Shown here in pieces: positions 1 through 9,533 of a stretch of DNA of 64,000 nt (position 1 is the stretch's first letter; the number at the start of each line of letters is the position of its first letter). The notes beneath the pieces are model-generated. The model was not told where the DNA came from, did not search any database, and was given only the letters and a program-made list of their open reading frames with translations. Origin of the DNA: Pseudomonas solani. Lineage in GTDB: Bacteria; Pseudomonadota; Gammaproteobacteria; Pseudomonadales; Pseudomonadaceae. Where the stretch lies: positions 6,072,501 through 6,136,500 of the forward strand of contig NZ_AP023081.1 of assembly GCF_026072635.1 (NCBI RefSeq). The letters run 5' to 3'. The position numbers and the translations under genes are program-made.

Positions 1-1125
1 GAAGGCCAACTTGCCCATCTCGAAGCCGCGGCTGGTGCTGTCCACCGCGCTGCTGGCGGCGGGCAGGATGGTGGCGCTGAAGGCTTCCACCTCGGCGCTC
101 GCCGCCTGCCATTGCTCCAGGGCTTCGCGCACCTCGCCACGCAGGCGCCATTCGACGGCGCGACGCTGGTCCCGCGCCTGGTCGGCACGGCGGGCCGCCG
201 CCAGGACGTTGCCCTGGTTGCGGTTGAACAAGGGGATGGGCATGGACAGCCCCACCACGTTCACCCGCTCGCGGTCCTCGGCGCTGTACTGGCTGCCGAG
301 GCTGACGCTGAGGTCGGGGATGCGCTGGGCCTTCTCCAGCTCGAAGGCGGCGTCCTGCTGGTCGATGCCCATCTGCGCCAGGCGCAGCTCGGCACTCTCG
401 GCCAACGCGCCCAGCAGGCGGGCGCCAGGCGGGATGTCCGGCAGCGCGGCGGCGTCGCCGGCCAGGGCCACCGGCGCGGCGACGTCAGCGCCCAGCACCC
501 GCTGCAACTGGGTGGTCGCACGGGCCTGCTCCTGCAGGGCACGGCGCAGCTCCAGGGCGATCTCGGCGCGCTGCACCTGGGCCCGGGTGAGTTCGATGGG
601 CGACACCTTGCCGGCCTTGACCCGGCCCTCGGCGATGACCACGCCGCGCCCCGCCAGCGCCTGGGACTGCTCGGCCAACCCGACCCGCACCTGCGCCTGC
701 AACAGGCCCTGGAAGGCCTGGATGACCTCAGCCCGCAGCGCATTGCGGCTGCGCTCCAGCTCAAGCCCGGCGGCATCGATGCCCCGCTCGGCGAGCGTCG
801 TCCTCGCGCCCCGCTTGCCGCCCAGCTCGATGGGCTGGGTGATCTGCACGGTGGTGGTACGGGTGGCGCTGCGGGTGTCTTCCTGCTCCCAGGAAAGCTC
901 CGGGTTGGGCAGCAGCGCCGCCTGCTGGCGCTCGCCCTCGGCGATGCCCAGGGCCCAGCCCGCCGCCGCGAGCTCGGGGTTGTTGCGCTGCGCCTGCTCC
1001 AGCGCATCGGCCAGGGTCAAGGCGGTGGGGGCGGCAAATGCCTGCCCCAGGGAAAGGCCCAGGCCGAGGGTGCACGCCAGGGCGCAGCGCCGGAAACCGG
1101 CCGGTAATTGATCGATGACAGACAC
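1..1125 (-). CDS. czcC: CzcC-like outer-membrane efflux protein (TolC family), 3' end beyond window
   Basis: Outer-membrane channel of a tripartite RND heavy-metal efflux pump; it would pass Zn/Cd/Co out of the periplasm together with CzcB and CzcA, which should lie beyond the left edge. Read on the minus strand it has a GTG start at 1125-1123 preceded by TGGAG, a signal peptide ending near GQAFA, then TLADALEQAQRNNPEL, typical of the first OEP repeat. The frame stays open to base 1, where RGFEMGKLAF belongs to the second OEP repeat. About 375 codons are present, so roughly 40-50 residues are missing against a usual 420. It is divergent from czcRS, the common Pseudomonas arrangement. The symbol rests on family features plus context. 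CusC-like channels are the alternative, but czcRS next door favours CzcC. Confidence 0.85.
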   Translation of the reverse strand, partial: MSVIDQLPAGFRRCALACTLGLGLSLGQAFAAPTALTLADALEQAQRNNPELAAAGWALGIAEGERQQAALLPNPELSWEQEDTRSATRTTTVQITQPIELGGKRGARTTLAERGIDAAGLELERSRNALRAEVIQAFQGLLQAQVRVGLAEQSQALAGRGVVIAEGRVKAGKVSPIELTRAQVQRAEIALELRRALQEQARATTQLQRVLGADVAAPVALAGDAAALPDIPPGARLLGALAESAELRLAQMGIDQQDAAFELEKAQRIPDLSVSLGSQYSAEDRERVNVVGLSMPIPLFNRNQGNVLAAARRADQARDQRRAVEWRLRGEVREALEQWQAASAEVEAFSATILPAASSAVDSTSRGFEMGKLAF

Positions 1126-1244
1126 AGGTCGCTCCACTCCAAAGACCCAGAACAGGCACCGGCCACCCGAGGGGTGGATGAATGCCGGATACGCAATGGA
1201 GGGGCAATCTAGTGGGCAGGCCTTATCGTCAAGGTGACTGCAAA

Positions 1245-1260
1245 ATTACAAATATGTAAT
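1245..1260. promoter_or_regulatory. ATTACA-N4-TGTAAT palindrome, candidate CzcR site for czcC
   Basis: Perfect dyad: ATTACA at 1245-1250, spacer AATA, TGTAAT at 1255-1260. It lies about 120 bp upstream of the czcC start. Near-copies sit upstream of the OprD-like porin (5430-5445) and the small exported protein (5648-5663). Dyads of this kind are known for CopR/CzcR/CusR-type OmpR regulators. Assignment to CzcR is inference. Confidence 0.55.
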
Positions 1261-1444
1261 CAACCGGCATTTAACAAAGTGCCTGTATTAACATGCGCCG
1301 GCCGAGTGATTGACCGTTGAACTTCGTCATGACTCGTAACAAATAACCGCGCAACTTTTCGGCCCCCGCGACTGACGATCCAGCGCCACCCAGCCGACAA
1401 GTGCGACCGCTTGCCGCACCCGTGCCAGCCGCATCAGGCGGGGC

Positions 1445-1475
1445 TTGACCCTGCAGCAACTACAGCCTTTAGCCT
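1445..1475 (+). promoter_or_regulatory. CadR/MerR-type promoter upstream of czcR
   Basis: A -35 box TTGACC at 1445-1450 is followed by an unusually long 19-bp spacer containing the imperfect dyad ACCCTGCAGC...CTACAGCCTT, then a -10-like TAGCCT at 1470-1475. Long-spacer promoters with a CCCT...(A)GG dyad are the hallmark of MerR-family activators; Pseudomonas CadR sites have this layout. A nearly identical element precedes the CzcN-like gene (6776-6806). It would give a leader of about 95 nt before czcR. Confidence 0.65.
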
Positions 1476-1575
1476 CCGCGAAACAACAACGAAGCGGCCT
1501 CTATCCGCTCGCGATGAATTCATACAAGCCGCGCGCTTGAATCAATTGAACCTCGAACTTCCAGGTAACTTGAAC

Positions 1576-2246
1576 ATGCGAATCCTGATTATCGAGGACG
1601 AGCCTAAAACTGCCGATTACTTGCACCAGGGCCTCAGTGAAAGTGGCTATGTAACCGACCGTGCCGCCACCGGTATCGATGGCCTTCACCTGGTCCGCCA
1701 GCACGCCTATGACCTGGTGATACTGGATGTGAACCTGCCCGAGATCGACGGCTGGGGCGTGCTGGAAAACATCCGCCGCACCAGCAACACCCGGGTGATG
1801 ATGCTCACCGCCCGGGGCCGCCTGGCGGACAAGGTGCGGGGCCTGGACCTGGGCGCCGACGACTACCTGGTCAAGCCCTTCGAATTCCCCGAACTGCTGG
1901 CGCGGGTGCGCTCGCTGCTGCGCCGCACCGAGCAGGTGCCCATCCCCGACGTGCTCAAGGTCTCCGACCTGGAGCTGGACCCGGGCCGCCACCGGGCCTT
2001 CCGCGGCGAGCAGCGCATCGACCTGACCACCAAGGAGTTCGCCCTGCTGCACCTGCTGATGCGCCGCTCGGGCGAGGTGCTGTCGCGCACGCAGATCATC
2101 TCGCTGGTGTGGGACATGAACTTCGACTGCGACACCAATGTGGTGGAGGTCTCCATCCGCCGCCTGCGGGCGAAGATCGACGACCCCTTCGACAACAAGC
2201 TGATCCACACCCTGCGCGGCGTCGGCTACGTGCTGGAGGACCGCCC

Positions 2247-2250
<4 letters not shown>
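1576..2250 (+). CDS. czcR: heavy-metal response regulator CzcR (OmpR family)
   Basis: A 224-residue OmpR/PhoB-type regulator. Its receiver domain (about 1-115) has the acidic pair ED at 8-9, phospho-acceptor D51 in LVILDVNLP, and the KPF lysine. The winged-helix domain (about 128-222) ends VVEVSIRRLRAKID...LIHTLRGVGYVLE. The protein closely resembles Pseudomonas CzcR and the related CopR/IrlR group. An upstream in-frame extension begins at 1411, but MRILIIEDEP at 1576 is the family start. It overlaps czcS by the ATGA at 2247-2250. It probably responds to zinc or cadmium through CzcS and activates czcCBA; in P. aeruginosa it also lowers porin OprD, which is relevant to the porin gene next door. 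The long promoter at 1445-1475 suggests extra MerR-type control. Confidence 0.9.
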
Positions 2251-3635
<1,385 letters not shown>

Positions 3636-3675
3636 GCAGGGAGCGACATCCCCGCCACACCTCCGATTGGCGGGG

Positions 3676-3798
3676 TCCGTAGGATGGCGTAGAGCGCAGC
3701 GAAACCCATCAATCCAAGGCCCCCGTCCGCACCGTGCCCATTGGCAACACCGGCAGCATGGGTTTCGCTTCGCTCTACCCATCCTACGGGGCTACGCA
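3676..3798. repeat. inverted pair of dispersed palindromic repeats
   Basis: CCGTAGGATGGCGTAGAGCG near 3676-3712 and its inverse ending in CCCATCCTACGG near 3759-3798 flank about 45 bp of unrelated sequence. The module (GTAGGATGG...GCAGCGAAACCCATCA) recurs near 34527, 35266, 35482 and, inverted, 42124 and 57162. It is a REP-like non-coding family. It fills the gap between czcS and the terminator of the convergent porin gene. Confidence 0.75.
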
Positions 3799-3839
3799 CG
3801 AATCAACCCCACGCCCGCTCGGGCGGATGCTTCGCGCAT

Positions 3840-3864
3840 AAAAAAGGCGCCCACCAGGGCGCCC
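3840..3864 (-). terminator. rho-independent terminator of the OprD-like gene
   Basis: Stem GGCGCCC/GGGCGCC (3846-3852 and 3857-3863) with loop ACCA. Read on the minus strand it is followed by a run of six T (3845-3840). It lies about 120 bp beyond the porin stop. Confidence 0.8.
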
Positions 3865-3987
3865 AAGGATTCACCTCTTCCAAAGGAGCATCACTGCTTC
3901 AAAGGTGAATGAGTGGAAGTATGCGAAAGCGAAAATGACGGGACCGTGGTCGGCGAATTACAAATCCGTCATCTTCGCCAAGGCCCG

Positions 3988-5310
3988 CTACAGCAAGCTG
4001 AGCGGGTATTCGACGATGAGGCGGAACTCGTCCAGGTCCGATTCGAACTGGGTGGCGCGGGTGTTGGCCTGGCGGATGCGGAACGACATGTCCTTCAGCG
4101 AGCCGCTCTGCACCACGTACTTCGCCTCGATGTCACGCTCCCAGCGCTTCTGATCGGTGAGCGGATTACCATCCGCGTCGCGGCGCATGTAGGTGGCGTT
4201 GGCGTTGCTGTAGTCGGCGTCGGTGCCCTTGCCGTAGCGGGTCATGAACGACAGCCCCGGGACGCCAAAGGCCGCCATGTCCAGGTCATAGCGCACCATC
4301 CAGGAGCGCTCCTTCGGCGAGTTGAAGTCCGAATACTGGATGGAGTTGTCGAGGTAGATGGAATCCGACTGGCGCAGGTAGTCGAAGTCGTCGTCGCCGT
4401 TGTTGCGCTGGTGGGTCAGGGCCAGGGTATGGGCGCCGAAACGCACGCCGACCTTGCCGCTCCAGATGGTGTTGTTGAACTCGCCGAGCTGCTTGCTGCC
4501 TTCGTCCACCGCCTTGTAGAGGTTGAAGCCGCCAATCAGCGACACCTGGTCGTTCAACGGGTAGCTCAGGGAGGTGCCGACGTAGTACTGGTCCCAGACA
4601 TCCTTCAGGCGAGCGCTGTAGGCGCTGAGGCTGACATGGTCGTTCAGCACATAGTCGCCGCCGAAGTAACCGACCCAGGGCGAATCGACGCCACCGGCAT
4701 AGAAGGTGGCGAAGTTGTCGCGCATGTTGCTCGACACCGGCTGGCTCATGGCGTGCAGGCGGCCGCCCTGCAGGGTCAGCCCATCAATGCTGTTGTTGGC
4801 CAAGGTGATGCCGCGGAAGGATTCGGGCAGCAGCCGCGAGTCGCCGTACTGCACCACCGGCGTGACCGGGAAAACGTCACCCACCTTGATCACGGTGTCG
4901 AAGGCGCGGACCTTGGCCGCCCCGCCGACCTTGGTGTATTCGTCCCGCGCATCGCCCGCGCTGTCCACGGGCAGCACGTCGAAGGAGCTGCGCGCGCCGT
5001 TGCGGCCGCCGCCGGTGTCCAGCTTCAGGCCGAGCATGGCGAAGGCATCCACGCCAAAGCCGACGGTGCCCTGGGTGAAGCCGGATTCGAATTTGCCGAT
5101 CACCGCGTGTGCCCAGGTTTCGGAGTAACCCGCACCGCCGGCACCCTCCTCGCCGTTGCGGTTATCGCGGTTGAAGTAGAAGTTGCGATTGAGGACGCTC
5201 AGGCTGCTGCCCTCGATAAAACCCTCTTTCTGCTCTTCGGCATGAACGAGCGGGCTGACCCCGAGAATGGCGGACACGACGGCAAGCGACAGCTTGGCTT
5301 TTCTGTTCAT
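3988..5310 (-). CDS. OprD-family outer-membrane porin
   Basis: A 440-residue substrate-specific porin, the usual OprD-family length (about 420-445). It has a 24-residue signal peptide (MNRKAKLSLAVV...VHA), a mature start GFIEGSSLSVLNRNFYFNRD, the family block ESGFTQGTVGFGVDAF, LEAKYVVQSG-like DIEAKYVVQSGSLKDMSFR near the C-terminus, and a terminal aromatic-flanked strand FRLIVEYPLSLL. The ATG is preceded by AGGAG. The family imports amino acids, peptides or aromatic acids; which one is taken up here is not visible. Placement next to czcRS parallels P. putida, where an opdT-like gene neighbours czc genes. A candidate CzcR box lies about 120 bp upstream (5430-5445), which would tie it to metal control. 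Confidence 0.9.
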   Translation of the reverse strand: MNRKAKLSLAVVSAILGVSPLVHAEEQKEGFIEGSSLSVLNRNFYFNRDNRNGEEGAGGAGYSETWAHAVIGKFESGFTQGTVGFGVDAFAMLGLKLDTGGGRNGARSSFDVLPVDSAGDARDEYTKVGGAAKVRAFDTVIKVGDVFPVTPVVQYGDSRLLPESFRGITLANNSIDGLTLQGGRLHAMSQPVSSNMRDNFATFYAGGVDSPWVGYFGGDYVLNDHVSLSAYSARLKDVWDQYYVGTSLSYPLNDQVSLIGGFNLYKAVDEGSKQLGEFNNTIWSGKVGVRFGAHTLALTHQRNNGDDDFDYLRQSDSIYLDNSIQYSDFNSPKERSWMVRYDLDMAAFGVPGLSFMTRYGKGTDADYSNANATYMRRDADGNPLTDQKRWERDIEAKYVVQSGSLKDMSFRIRQANTRATQFESDLDEFRLIVEYPLSLL

Positions 5311-5429
5311 CTATTGCTCCTGGCGAATGGCAGTTCTTATTGATCTGGGCGGGCCGTTATGGATTGTTCGAATGAATGCGACCGCGCCTTATCGTCACTG
5401 CCGGGAGCTAACGCCAGGATGATTGGAAG

Positions 5430-5445
5430 ATTACAATTCTGAAAT
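5430..5445. promoter_or_regulatory. candidate CzcR box upstream of the OprD-like gene
   Basis: ATTACA at 5430-5435, ATTC spacer, TGAAAT at 5440-5445: one mismatch from the czcC dyad. It sits 120 bp from the porin ATG, almost the same spacing as in czcC. Because CzcR represses oprD in P. aeruginosa, this site could repress rather than activate. Confidence 0.45.
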
Positions 5446-5505
5446 TTTCCGTAACGGCGACCTGTTGATTCGCGGAGCCTGAGCAGGCTTTCTTGCAGCC
5501 GCTGC

Positions 5506-5590
5506 GCACTCCCGATGTAGGGTGTGCCGCGCGCACCTGCGCTCCATCGGAAGCACCTTGCGGCGGTGCACACGGCACACCCTACGGCAC
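5506..5590. repeat. palindromic intergenic repeat (GTAGGGTGTGCCG family)
   Basis: GTAGGGTGTGCCGCGCGCACC near 5516 and the inverse GGTGCACACGGCACACCCTAC ending near 5585 form a long imperfect palindrome. A related copy lies at about 11031-11092 and a half-copy near 57785. Between the divergent porin and small-protein genes there is nothing coding; the rest of 5311-5760 holds promoter material and the two candidate CzcR boxes. Confidence 0.7.
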
Positions 5591-5647
5591 GTGTTCGTCC
5601 TGTCGGTTCCGCAACCGGGCCCCGTCCTGCGCTGTCGGCGCGGCAAG

Positions 5648-5663
5648 ATTGCAGCAATGTAAT
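5648..5663. promoter_or_regulatory. candidate CzcR box upstream of the small exported protein
   Basis: ATTGCA at 5648-5653, GCAA spacer, TGTAAT at 5658-5663: one mismatch from the czcC palindrome. It is about 98 bp upstream of the ATG at 5761. Confidence 0.45.
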
Positions 5664-5760
5664 GTCCGGCTCATGCCCCTGTTAGTTTCACCTCCGTAGC
5701 ATCAGGCCCACTTCGCATCGCAACTCCCCATCCGACATGCGAACTTCAAGAGGCCTGCCC

Positions 5761-5991
5761 ATGAAAAAGATCCACTACGCCCTCATCGCCCTGCTCGCTC
5801 TCGGCAGCGCGCCCGCCTTCGCCAAGGGCGACGGCTTCGACCGCTCCTACCAGTTCAACCAGAAGGTGCGCGAAGACCAGCAGCGCCTGTGGGGCAAGAA
5901 GAACGCCGAAGTGGCGGACGCCGGCCAGCAACCGGCCAAACGCAGCGAGCCGCCGGCAAGCGCCTCGGAGAAGAAACGCAATGGCAGCTGA
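5761..5991 (+). CDS. small exported protein of unknown function
   Basis: A 76-residue protein. Residues 1-21 (MKKIHYALIALLALGSAPAFA) form a clear signal peptide, leaving a mature peptide of about 55 residues that is highly charged, Lys/Arg/Glu/Gln-rich and predicted to be mostly disordered. It has no Cys or His cluster that would mark a metal site. AGAGG lies upstream of the chosen ATG; an upstream in-frame ATG at 5737 has no such site and would disrupt the signal peptide. It is divergent from the porin and has a candidate CzcR box about 100 bp upstream, so it may belong to the metal-stress response. It ends just before a strong bidirectional terminator. I do not recognise a family. Confidence 0.7.
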   Translation: MKKIHYALIALLALGSAPAFAKGDGFDRSYQFNQKVREDQQRLWGKKNAEVADAGQQPAKRSEPPASASEKKRNGS

Positions 5992-6005
5992 TGCCAGCGA
6001 CCATG

Positions 6006-6033
6006 AAAAAAGCGCCCCACGGGGCGCTTTTTT
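6006..6033. terminator. bidirectional rho-independent terminator
   Basis: AGCGCCCC-AC-GGGGCGCT stem (6011-6028) flanked by six A on the left and six T on the right. It serves the small exported gene on the plus strand and the convergent GFA gene on the minus strand. Confidence 0.88.
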
Positions 6034-6053
6034 GTGCCGGAGAACAACGCCGG

Positions 6054-6446
6054 TCAGTCCTCGGAGCGGCCCGTGCCTTCGCGGTCGTGGGGATAGTGGT
6101 GGGCGAGCGGGAATGGCGGCAGCCAGGCTTCGCGGCGGGTGACCCAGCTCTCGTAGGTGGGCAGCAACTGGTCGGGGGCGTCGAGGCAGCCGAGGTTCAC
6201 CTCGATTTCATCACCCGTGCGCGAGTACACCGACGAGCCGCAGCGCGGGCAGAAGCAGCGCCCGGCGTAGTCATGGGTTTCGCCCTCGATGGCCACGGCG
6301 GCTTCGGGGAATATCGCCGAGGCGTGGAACAGCGCGCCGTGGTGCTTGCGGCAATCCAGGCAGTGGCAGAGGCCGACCCGGTAGGGCCGCCCGCTCGCCA
6401 CCAGCCTTACGCGGCCACACAGGCAGCCGCCGCTGAATCGCTCCAT
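6054..6446 (-). CDS. GFA-family (CENP-V/GFA domain) zinc protein
   Basis: A 130-residue member of the glutathione-dependent formaldehyde-activating (GFA) fold family. The signature cysteines are all present: GGCLCGRVR at the N-terminus, CHCLDCRKHHGA, and FCPRCGSSVYSR; the family binds two Zn ions with these. A good GGAGGGAC site precedes the ATG. Most GFA proteins are not proven to act on formaldehyde; the actual substrate is unknown. It is convergent with the small exported gene and followed upstream by a minus-strand hypothetical. Confidence 0.88.
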   Translation of the reverse strand: MERFSGGCLCGRVRLVASGRPYRVGLCHCLDCRKHHGALFHASAIFPEAAVAIEGETHDYAGRCFCPRCGSSVYSRTGDEIEVNLGCLDAPDQLLPTYESWVTRREAWLPPFPLAHHYPHDREGTGRSED

Positions 6447-6480
6447 GTGCCGTCCCTCCGCTGCAGGGCCCTGGGTGGTT

Positions 6481-6684
6481 TCAGAGGCGCAGGCCGGGCC
6501 GGCGCCGGGTCAGCTCCTGGATCATCGCGCTGGCGATCACCGCCGTGGGCAACAGGGTTTGCGGGGCGCCCGGCCCCTTGAGGCGGTAGCCACGGATTTC
6601 CGTCGAACCGTCCTGCCGCACCGCCAACCACTGCACCACGCTGAACTCTCCCTTGGTGAAAACCGTCGCGCCTGAATGTTCCAT
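6481..6684 (-). CDS. small conserved-looking hypothetical protein
   Basis: A 67-residue protein beginning MEHSGATVFTKGEFSVVQW, with no signal peptide or membrane segment. The ATG at 6684-6682 has AGGAC about 6 nt upstream; a GTG one codon earlier is possible. Codon use is GC-rich and in keeping with neighbours. The pattern GEFSVVQWLAVRQDGSTEIRGYRL looks like a compact beta fold. I do not recognise a family. It is divergent from the CzcN-like gene, so both share the 150-bp gap that contains the CadR-type promoter. Confidence 0.55.
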   Translation of the reverse strand: MEHSGATVFTKGEFSVVQWLAVRQDGSTEIRGYRLKGPGAPQTLLPTAVIASAMIQELTRRRPGLRL

Positions 6685-6775
6685 CACTCGTCCTGATCAC
6701 TGAAAAGCAGAACGGTCGAGCCTAGACGCTGAGCCCCGGAGCGCAAGTTAGAGCGGGCGTGGGCCGACCGCAGGC

Positions 6776-6806
6776 TTGACCCTGGAGTCGCTACAGCCTT
6801 CATGCT
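6776..6806 (+). promoter_or_regulatory. CadR/MerR-type promoter of the CzcN-like gene
   Basis: TTGACC (-35) at 6776-6781, 19-bp spacer 6782-6800 containing CCTGGAGTCGCTACAGCC, then CATGCT (-10-like) at 6801-6806. The ATG is about 29 nt beyond the -10. The core TTGACCCT-N8-CTACAG-CCTT is shared with 1445-1475. Confidence 0.7.
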
Positions 6807-6834
6807 GCGCGGAAAGCCCACAGGAGAAACGACG

Positions 6835-7296
6835 ATGGATTGGCTGGAGAAACGCGTTCCCCCCTTGATGGTCGCAGGCGCCTTCGCCCTGCTGATGGCG
6901 CTGCTGGCGCAACCGGTTCCGCCCATCGGGGTGGCGCAGGCCTGGCGTCTGGTGATGGCGCTGGTGTTGTTGCTGGTGGGGCTGGGCATCTGCCTGGCGG
7001 GGGTGGCGAGCTTCCGGCTGGCGCAGACCACGGTCAACCCGCTGGCGCCGGAACAGGCCACGGCCCTGGTGCAGAGCGGCATCTACCGCTACACGCGCAA
7101 CCCCATGTACCTGGGTTTCGCCCTGGTGCTGCTGGCCTGGGCGGCGTTGCTGGCCGCGCCGCTGAGCCTGCTCGGCGTGGCCGGCTTCGTGCTGTACCTC
7201 GACCGCTTGCAGATCGCCCCGGAGGAACGCGCCCTGGCCGAGTTGTTCGGCAGCGAGTACGCGGGCTACTGCCAACGGGTGCGGCGCTGGCTCTGA
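6835..7296 (+). CDS. CzcN-like isoprenylcysteine carboxyl methyltransferase-family membrane protein
   Basis: A 153-residue integral membrane protein with three to four hydrophobic segments (about 11-31, 40-62, 95-120). It carries the ICMT/PEMT signature GIYRYTRNPMYLGF at about 83-96 and the C-terminal EERALAELFGSEYAGYCQRVRRW, which form the S-adenosylmethionine pocket in this superfamily. CzcN/NccN of metal-resistance operons belong to this family, their exact function being unresolved. AGGAG precedes the ATG. A MerR/CadR-type promoter directly upstream and the czc genes 3 kb away support a metal-stress role. A generic phospholipid or isoprenyl methyltransferase is the alternative. Confidence 0.8.
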   Translation: MDWLEKRVPPLMVAGAFALLMALLAQPVPPIGVAQAWRLVMALVLLLVGLGICLAGVASFRLAQTTVNPLAPEQATALVQSGIYRYTRNPMYLGFALVLLAWAALLAAPLSLLGVAGFVLYLDRLQIAPEERALAELFGSEYAGYCQRVRRWL

Positions 7297-7317
7297 ACCC
7301 ACGCCGCACGCCCTGCC

Positions 7318-8535
7318 CTACACCCCCTTGGTGGAGGGCAGCAGCACGGTGAGGATGCCCAGCAGCGGCAGGAAGGAGCAGAGGAAGAACACGTGCTCGA
7401 TACCGTGGATGTCGGCCAGGTGGCCGAGCAGCGCGCCGCCGATGCCGCCGAAGCCGAACATCAGGCCGAAGAACACGCCGGCGATCATGCCCACGTTGCC
7501 CGGCACCAGTTCCTGGGCGAAGACCACGATGGCCGAGAACGCCGAGGCCAGGATGAAGCCGATGACCATGCTCAGCACGCCGGTCCAGAACAGGTCGACG
7601 TGGGGCAGCGCCAGGGTGAAGGGCGCCACGCCGAGGATGGAAAACCAGATCACCTTCTTGCGCCCGATGCGGTCGCCGATGGGGCCGCCGAAGAAGGTGC
7701 CGGCCGCCACCGCACCGAGGAACAGGAAGAGGTAGAGCTGCGAGCTGGCCACCGAGAGATCGAACTTCTCGATCAGGTAGAAGGTGAAGTAGCTGGTGAG
7801 GCTGGCCATGTAGAAGTACTTGGAGAACACCAGCAGCGCCAGGATCACCAGGGCGAAGGTCACCCGCCGCTTGGACAGCCCGTGGGTGGCGACGCCGCCC
7901 TGCTTGAGGCGGAACAGGTTGAGGTGGTTGCGGTACCAGCGGCTCAGCCCGTAGAGCACCAGGATGGAGAAGGTCGCGAACAGCCCGAACCAGGCCACGT
8001 GGCCCTGGCCGTAGGGAATGATGATGGCGGCGGCCAGCAACGGGCCGAAGGCGCTGCCGGCGTTACCGCCCACCTGGAAGGTGGACTGCGCCAGGCCGAA
8101 GCGCCCGCCCGAGGCCAGCCGTGCGATGCGCGAGGCCTCCGGGTGGAAGGTGGACGAGCCGATGCCCACCAGCGCCGAGGCCATGAGGATGGCCGGGAAG
8201 GAACCGACCACGGCCAGCAGCAGGATGCCCACCAGGGTGCACAGCGAGCCGACCGGCAGCAGCCAGGGCTTGGGGTGGCGGTCGGTGTAGTAGCCCACCC
8301 AGGGTTGCAGCAGCGAGGCGGTGAGCTGGAAGGTCAGGGTGATCAGCCCCACCTGGGTGAAGCTCAGCCCGTAGCTGGCCTTGAGCATGGGGTAGATCGA
8401 CGGCAGCACCGCCTGGATCAGGTCGTTGATCAGGTGCGCCAGCGCGCAGGCGCCGATCACACGCATGACCAGCGGGCTGGCTTGGCTCGCGACCGAAGGG
8501 GCCGCCAGGGGGGAGGCGGTGGAACTGATGGACAT
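7318..8535 (-). CDS. fsr: Fsr-like MFS efflux transporter (fosmidomycin resistance family)
   Basis: A 405-residue, 12-TM major facilitator transporter, essentially the same length as E. coli Fsr (406). Diagnostic stretches include LSFTQVGLITLTFQLTASLL, GSSTFHPEASRIARLASGG, FSKYFYMASLTSYFTFYL and the motif-A-like GGPIGDRIGRKKVIW. Fsr exports fosmidomycin and related compounds by proton antiport. The start MSISSTASP (8535) has GGAAG upstream; an upstream in-frame extension to 8592 is less likely. It is divergent from a broken AraC-family regulator that probably controlled it. Confidence 0.88.
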   Translation of the reverse strand: MSISSTASPLAAPSVASQASPLVMRVIGACALAHLINDLIQAVLPSIYPMLKASYGLSFTQVGLITLTFQLTASLLQPWVGYYTDRHPKPWLLPVGSLCTLVGILLLAVVGSFPAILMASALVGIGSSTFHPEASRIARLASGGRFGLAQSTFQVGGNAGSAFGPLLAAAIIIPYGQGHVAWFGLFATFSILVLYGLSRWYRNHLNLFRLKQGGVATHGLSKRRVTFALVILALLVFSKYFYMASLTSYFTFYLIEKFDLSVASSQLYLFLFLGAVAAGTFFGGPIGDRIGRKKVIWFSILGVAPFTLALPHVDLFWTGVLSMVIGFILASAFSAIVVFAQELVPGNVGMIAGVFFGLMFGFGGIGGALLGHLADIHGIEHVFFLCSFLPLLGILTVLLPSTKGV

Positions 8536-8684
8536 GGCACGCTTCCAGGCAAAGGCAACGCCGCTCCACAGCCGCCGGGGCCGTGAAATCACGCTGCTGG
8601 TTCTCAGGATTCGGCGCTATCCTAAGGCCCGCCAAACCGCCTGTCTCGCGCAATCCGGTCAACAACCATCGCGAAAAAGACATC

Positions 8685-9457
8685 ATGATCAAGCCCCTCG
8701 ACACCTTCCTGAGCGAGATCGATGCCGCGCCCTGGCCCCTGCGCAGCAGCGCCACCGACTACCCGGCGGACTGGTTCATCCAGCCCCACTCGCACAACAA
8801 GCACCAGCTGATCTACGCCATCCAGGGCGTGATGGTGGTGCACTCGGCGATGAACCAGTGGACGGTGCCCCCAGCCGCGGCATCTGGATGCCCTGCGGGC
8901 AGGTGCACGCCATCCGCTGCGTGGGCGCGCTGAAGATGCGCAGCGTGTTCGTGCGCCCGGACATCGCCCCGGACCTGCCCCTCGAATCGAAGGCGGTGAG
9001 CATCTCGGCGCTGCTCAGCGAACTGATCCAGGCCTCCATCGGCATCACCGAGTCCTATGCGCCGGACTCCCGCGAAGGGCGGGTGATGAGCCTCATCCTC
9101 GATGAGCTGAAGATCCTCCCCACCCTCCCCCTGCACCTGCCGCAACCGGCGGACCGACGCATCCAGGGCATCTGCGCGGCGCTGCAGCAGGACCCCAGCG
9201 ACGGCTCCACCCTGGCGGACTGGAGCGCCCGGCTGGGCCTGGACGAGAAGACCATCCAGCGCCTGTTCCAGAAAGGCACCGGGATGACCTTCGGCCAATG
9301 GCGCCAGCAGGCCCGCCTGCTGCTCGCCCTGGAGCGCATCGCCCTGGGCGAGAAGATCATCGACGTGGCCGGCCAGCTCGGCTACGAAAGCCCCAGCGCC
9401 TTCACCACCATGTTCAAGAAGCAGTTCGGCATCACGCCCAGCAACTTCTTCAAGTGA
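8685..9457 (+). pseudogene. AraC-family transcriptional regulator interrupted by a 1-nt frameshift
   Basis: The N-terminal cupin part (MIKPLDTFLSEIDAAPWPLR...HSHNKHQLIYAIQGVMVV...NQWTVPP) runs from 8685 to about 8870. The rest (SRGIWMPCGQVHAIRC onward, with two C-terminal AraC helix-turn-helices, LADWSARLGLDEKTIQRLF and IIDVAGQLGYESPSAFTTMFKK) continues in another frame to 9457. The break falls at a run of five C, 8868-8872; one more C restores VPPSRGIWMP and a protein of about 257 residues. It may be a real mutation or an assembly indel. It is divergent from fsr, so it is the likely regulator of that efflux gene. Confidence 0.85.
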
Positions 9458-9533
9458 GCCGCCCGCTGCGGGCGACGCTACAATGGCGCCCGCGCCGATT
9501 TCCCCGATCGGGCACGCCCGGAGTCAGCTGCAC

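Noticed and set aside
11..1111. Long plus-strand open frames opposite czcC (366 and 331 residues)
   Set aside because: They are low-complexity Ala/Arg/Ser-rich antisense frames over a clear TolC-family gene; a GC-rich codon artefact.
1271..1459. Small minus-strand frame upstream of czcR
   Set aside because: Overlaps the czc intergenic regulatory region and the CadR-type promoter; no supporting features.
5337..5657. 106-residue minus-strand frame upstream of the porin
   Set aside because: It lies over the promoter region and a palindromic repeat, with no ribosome site or family resemblance.
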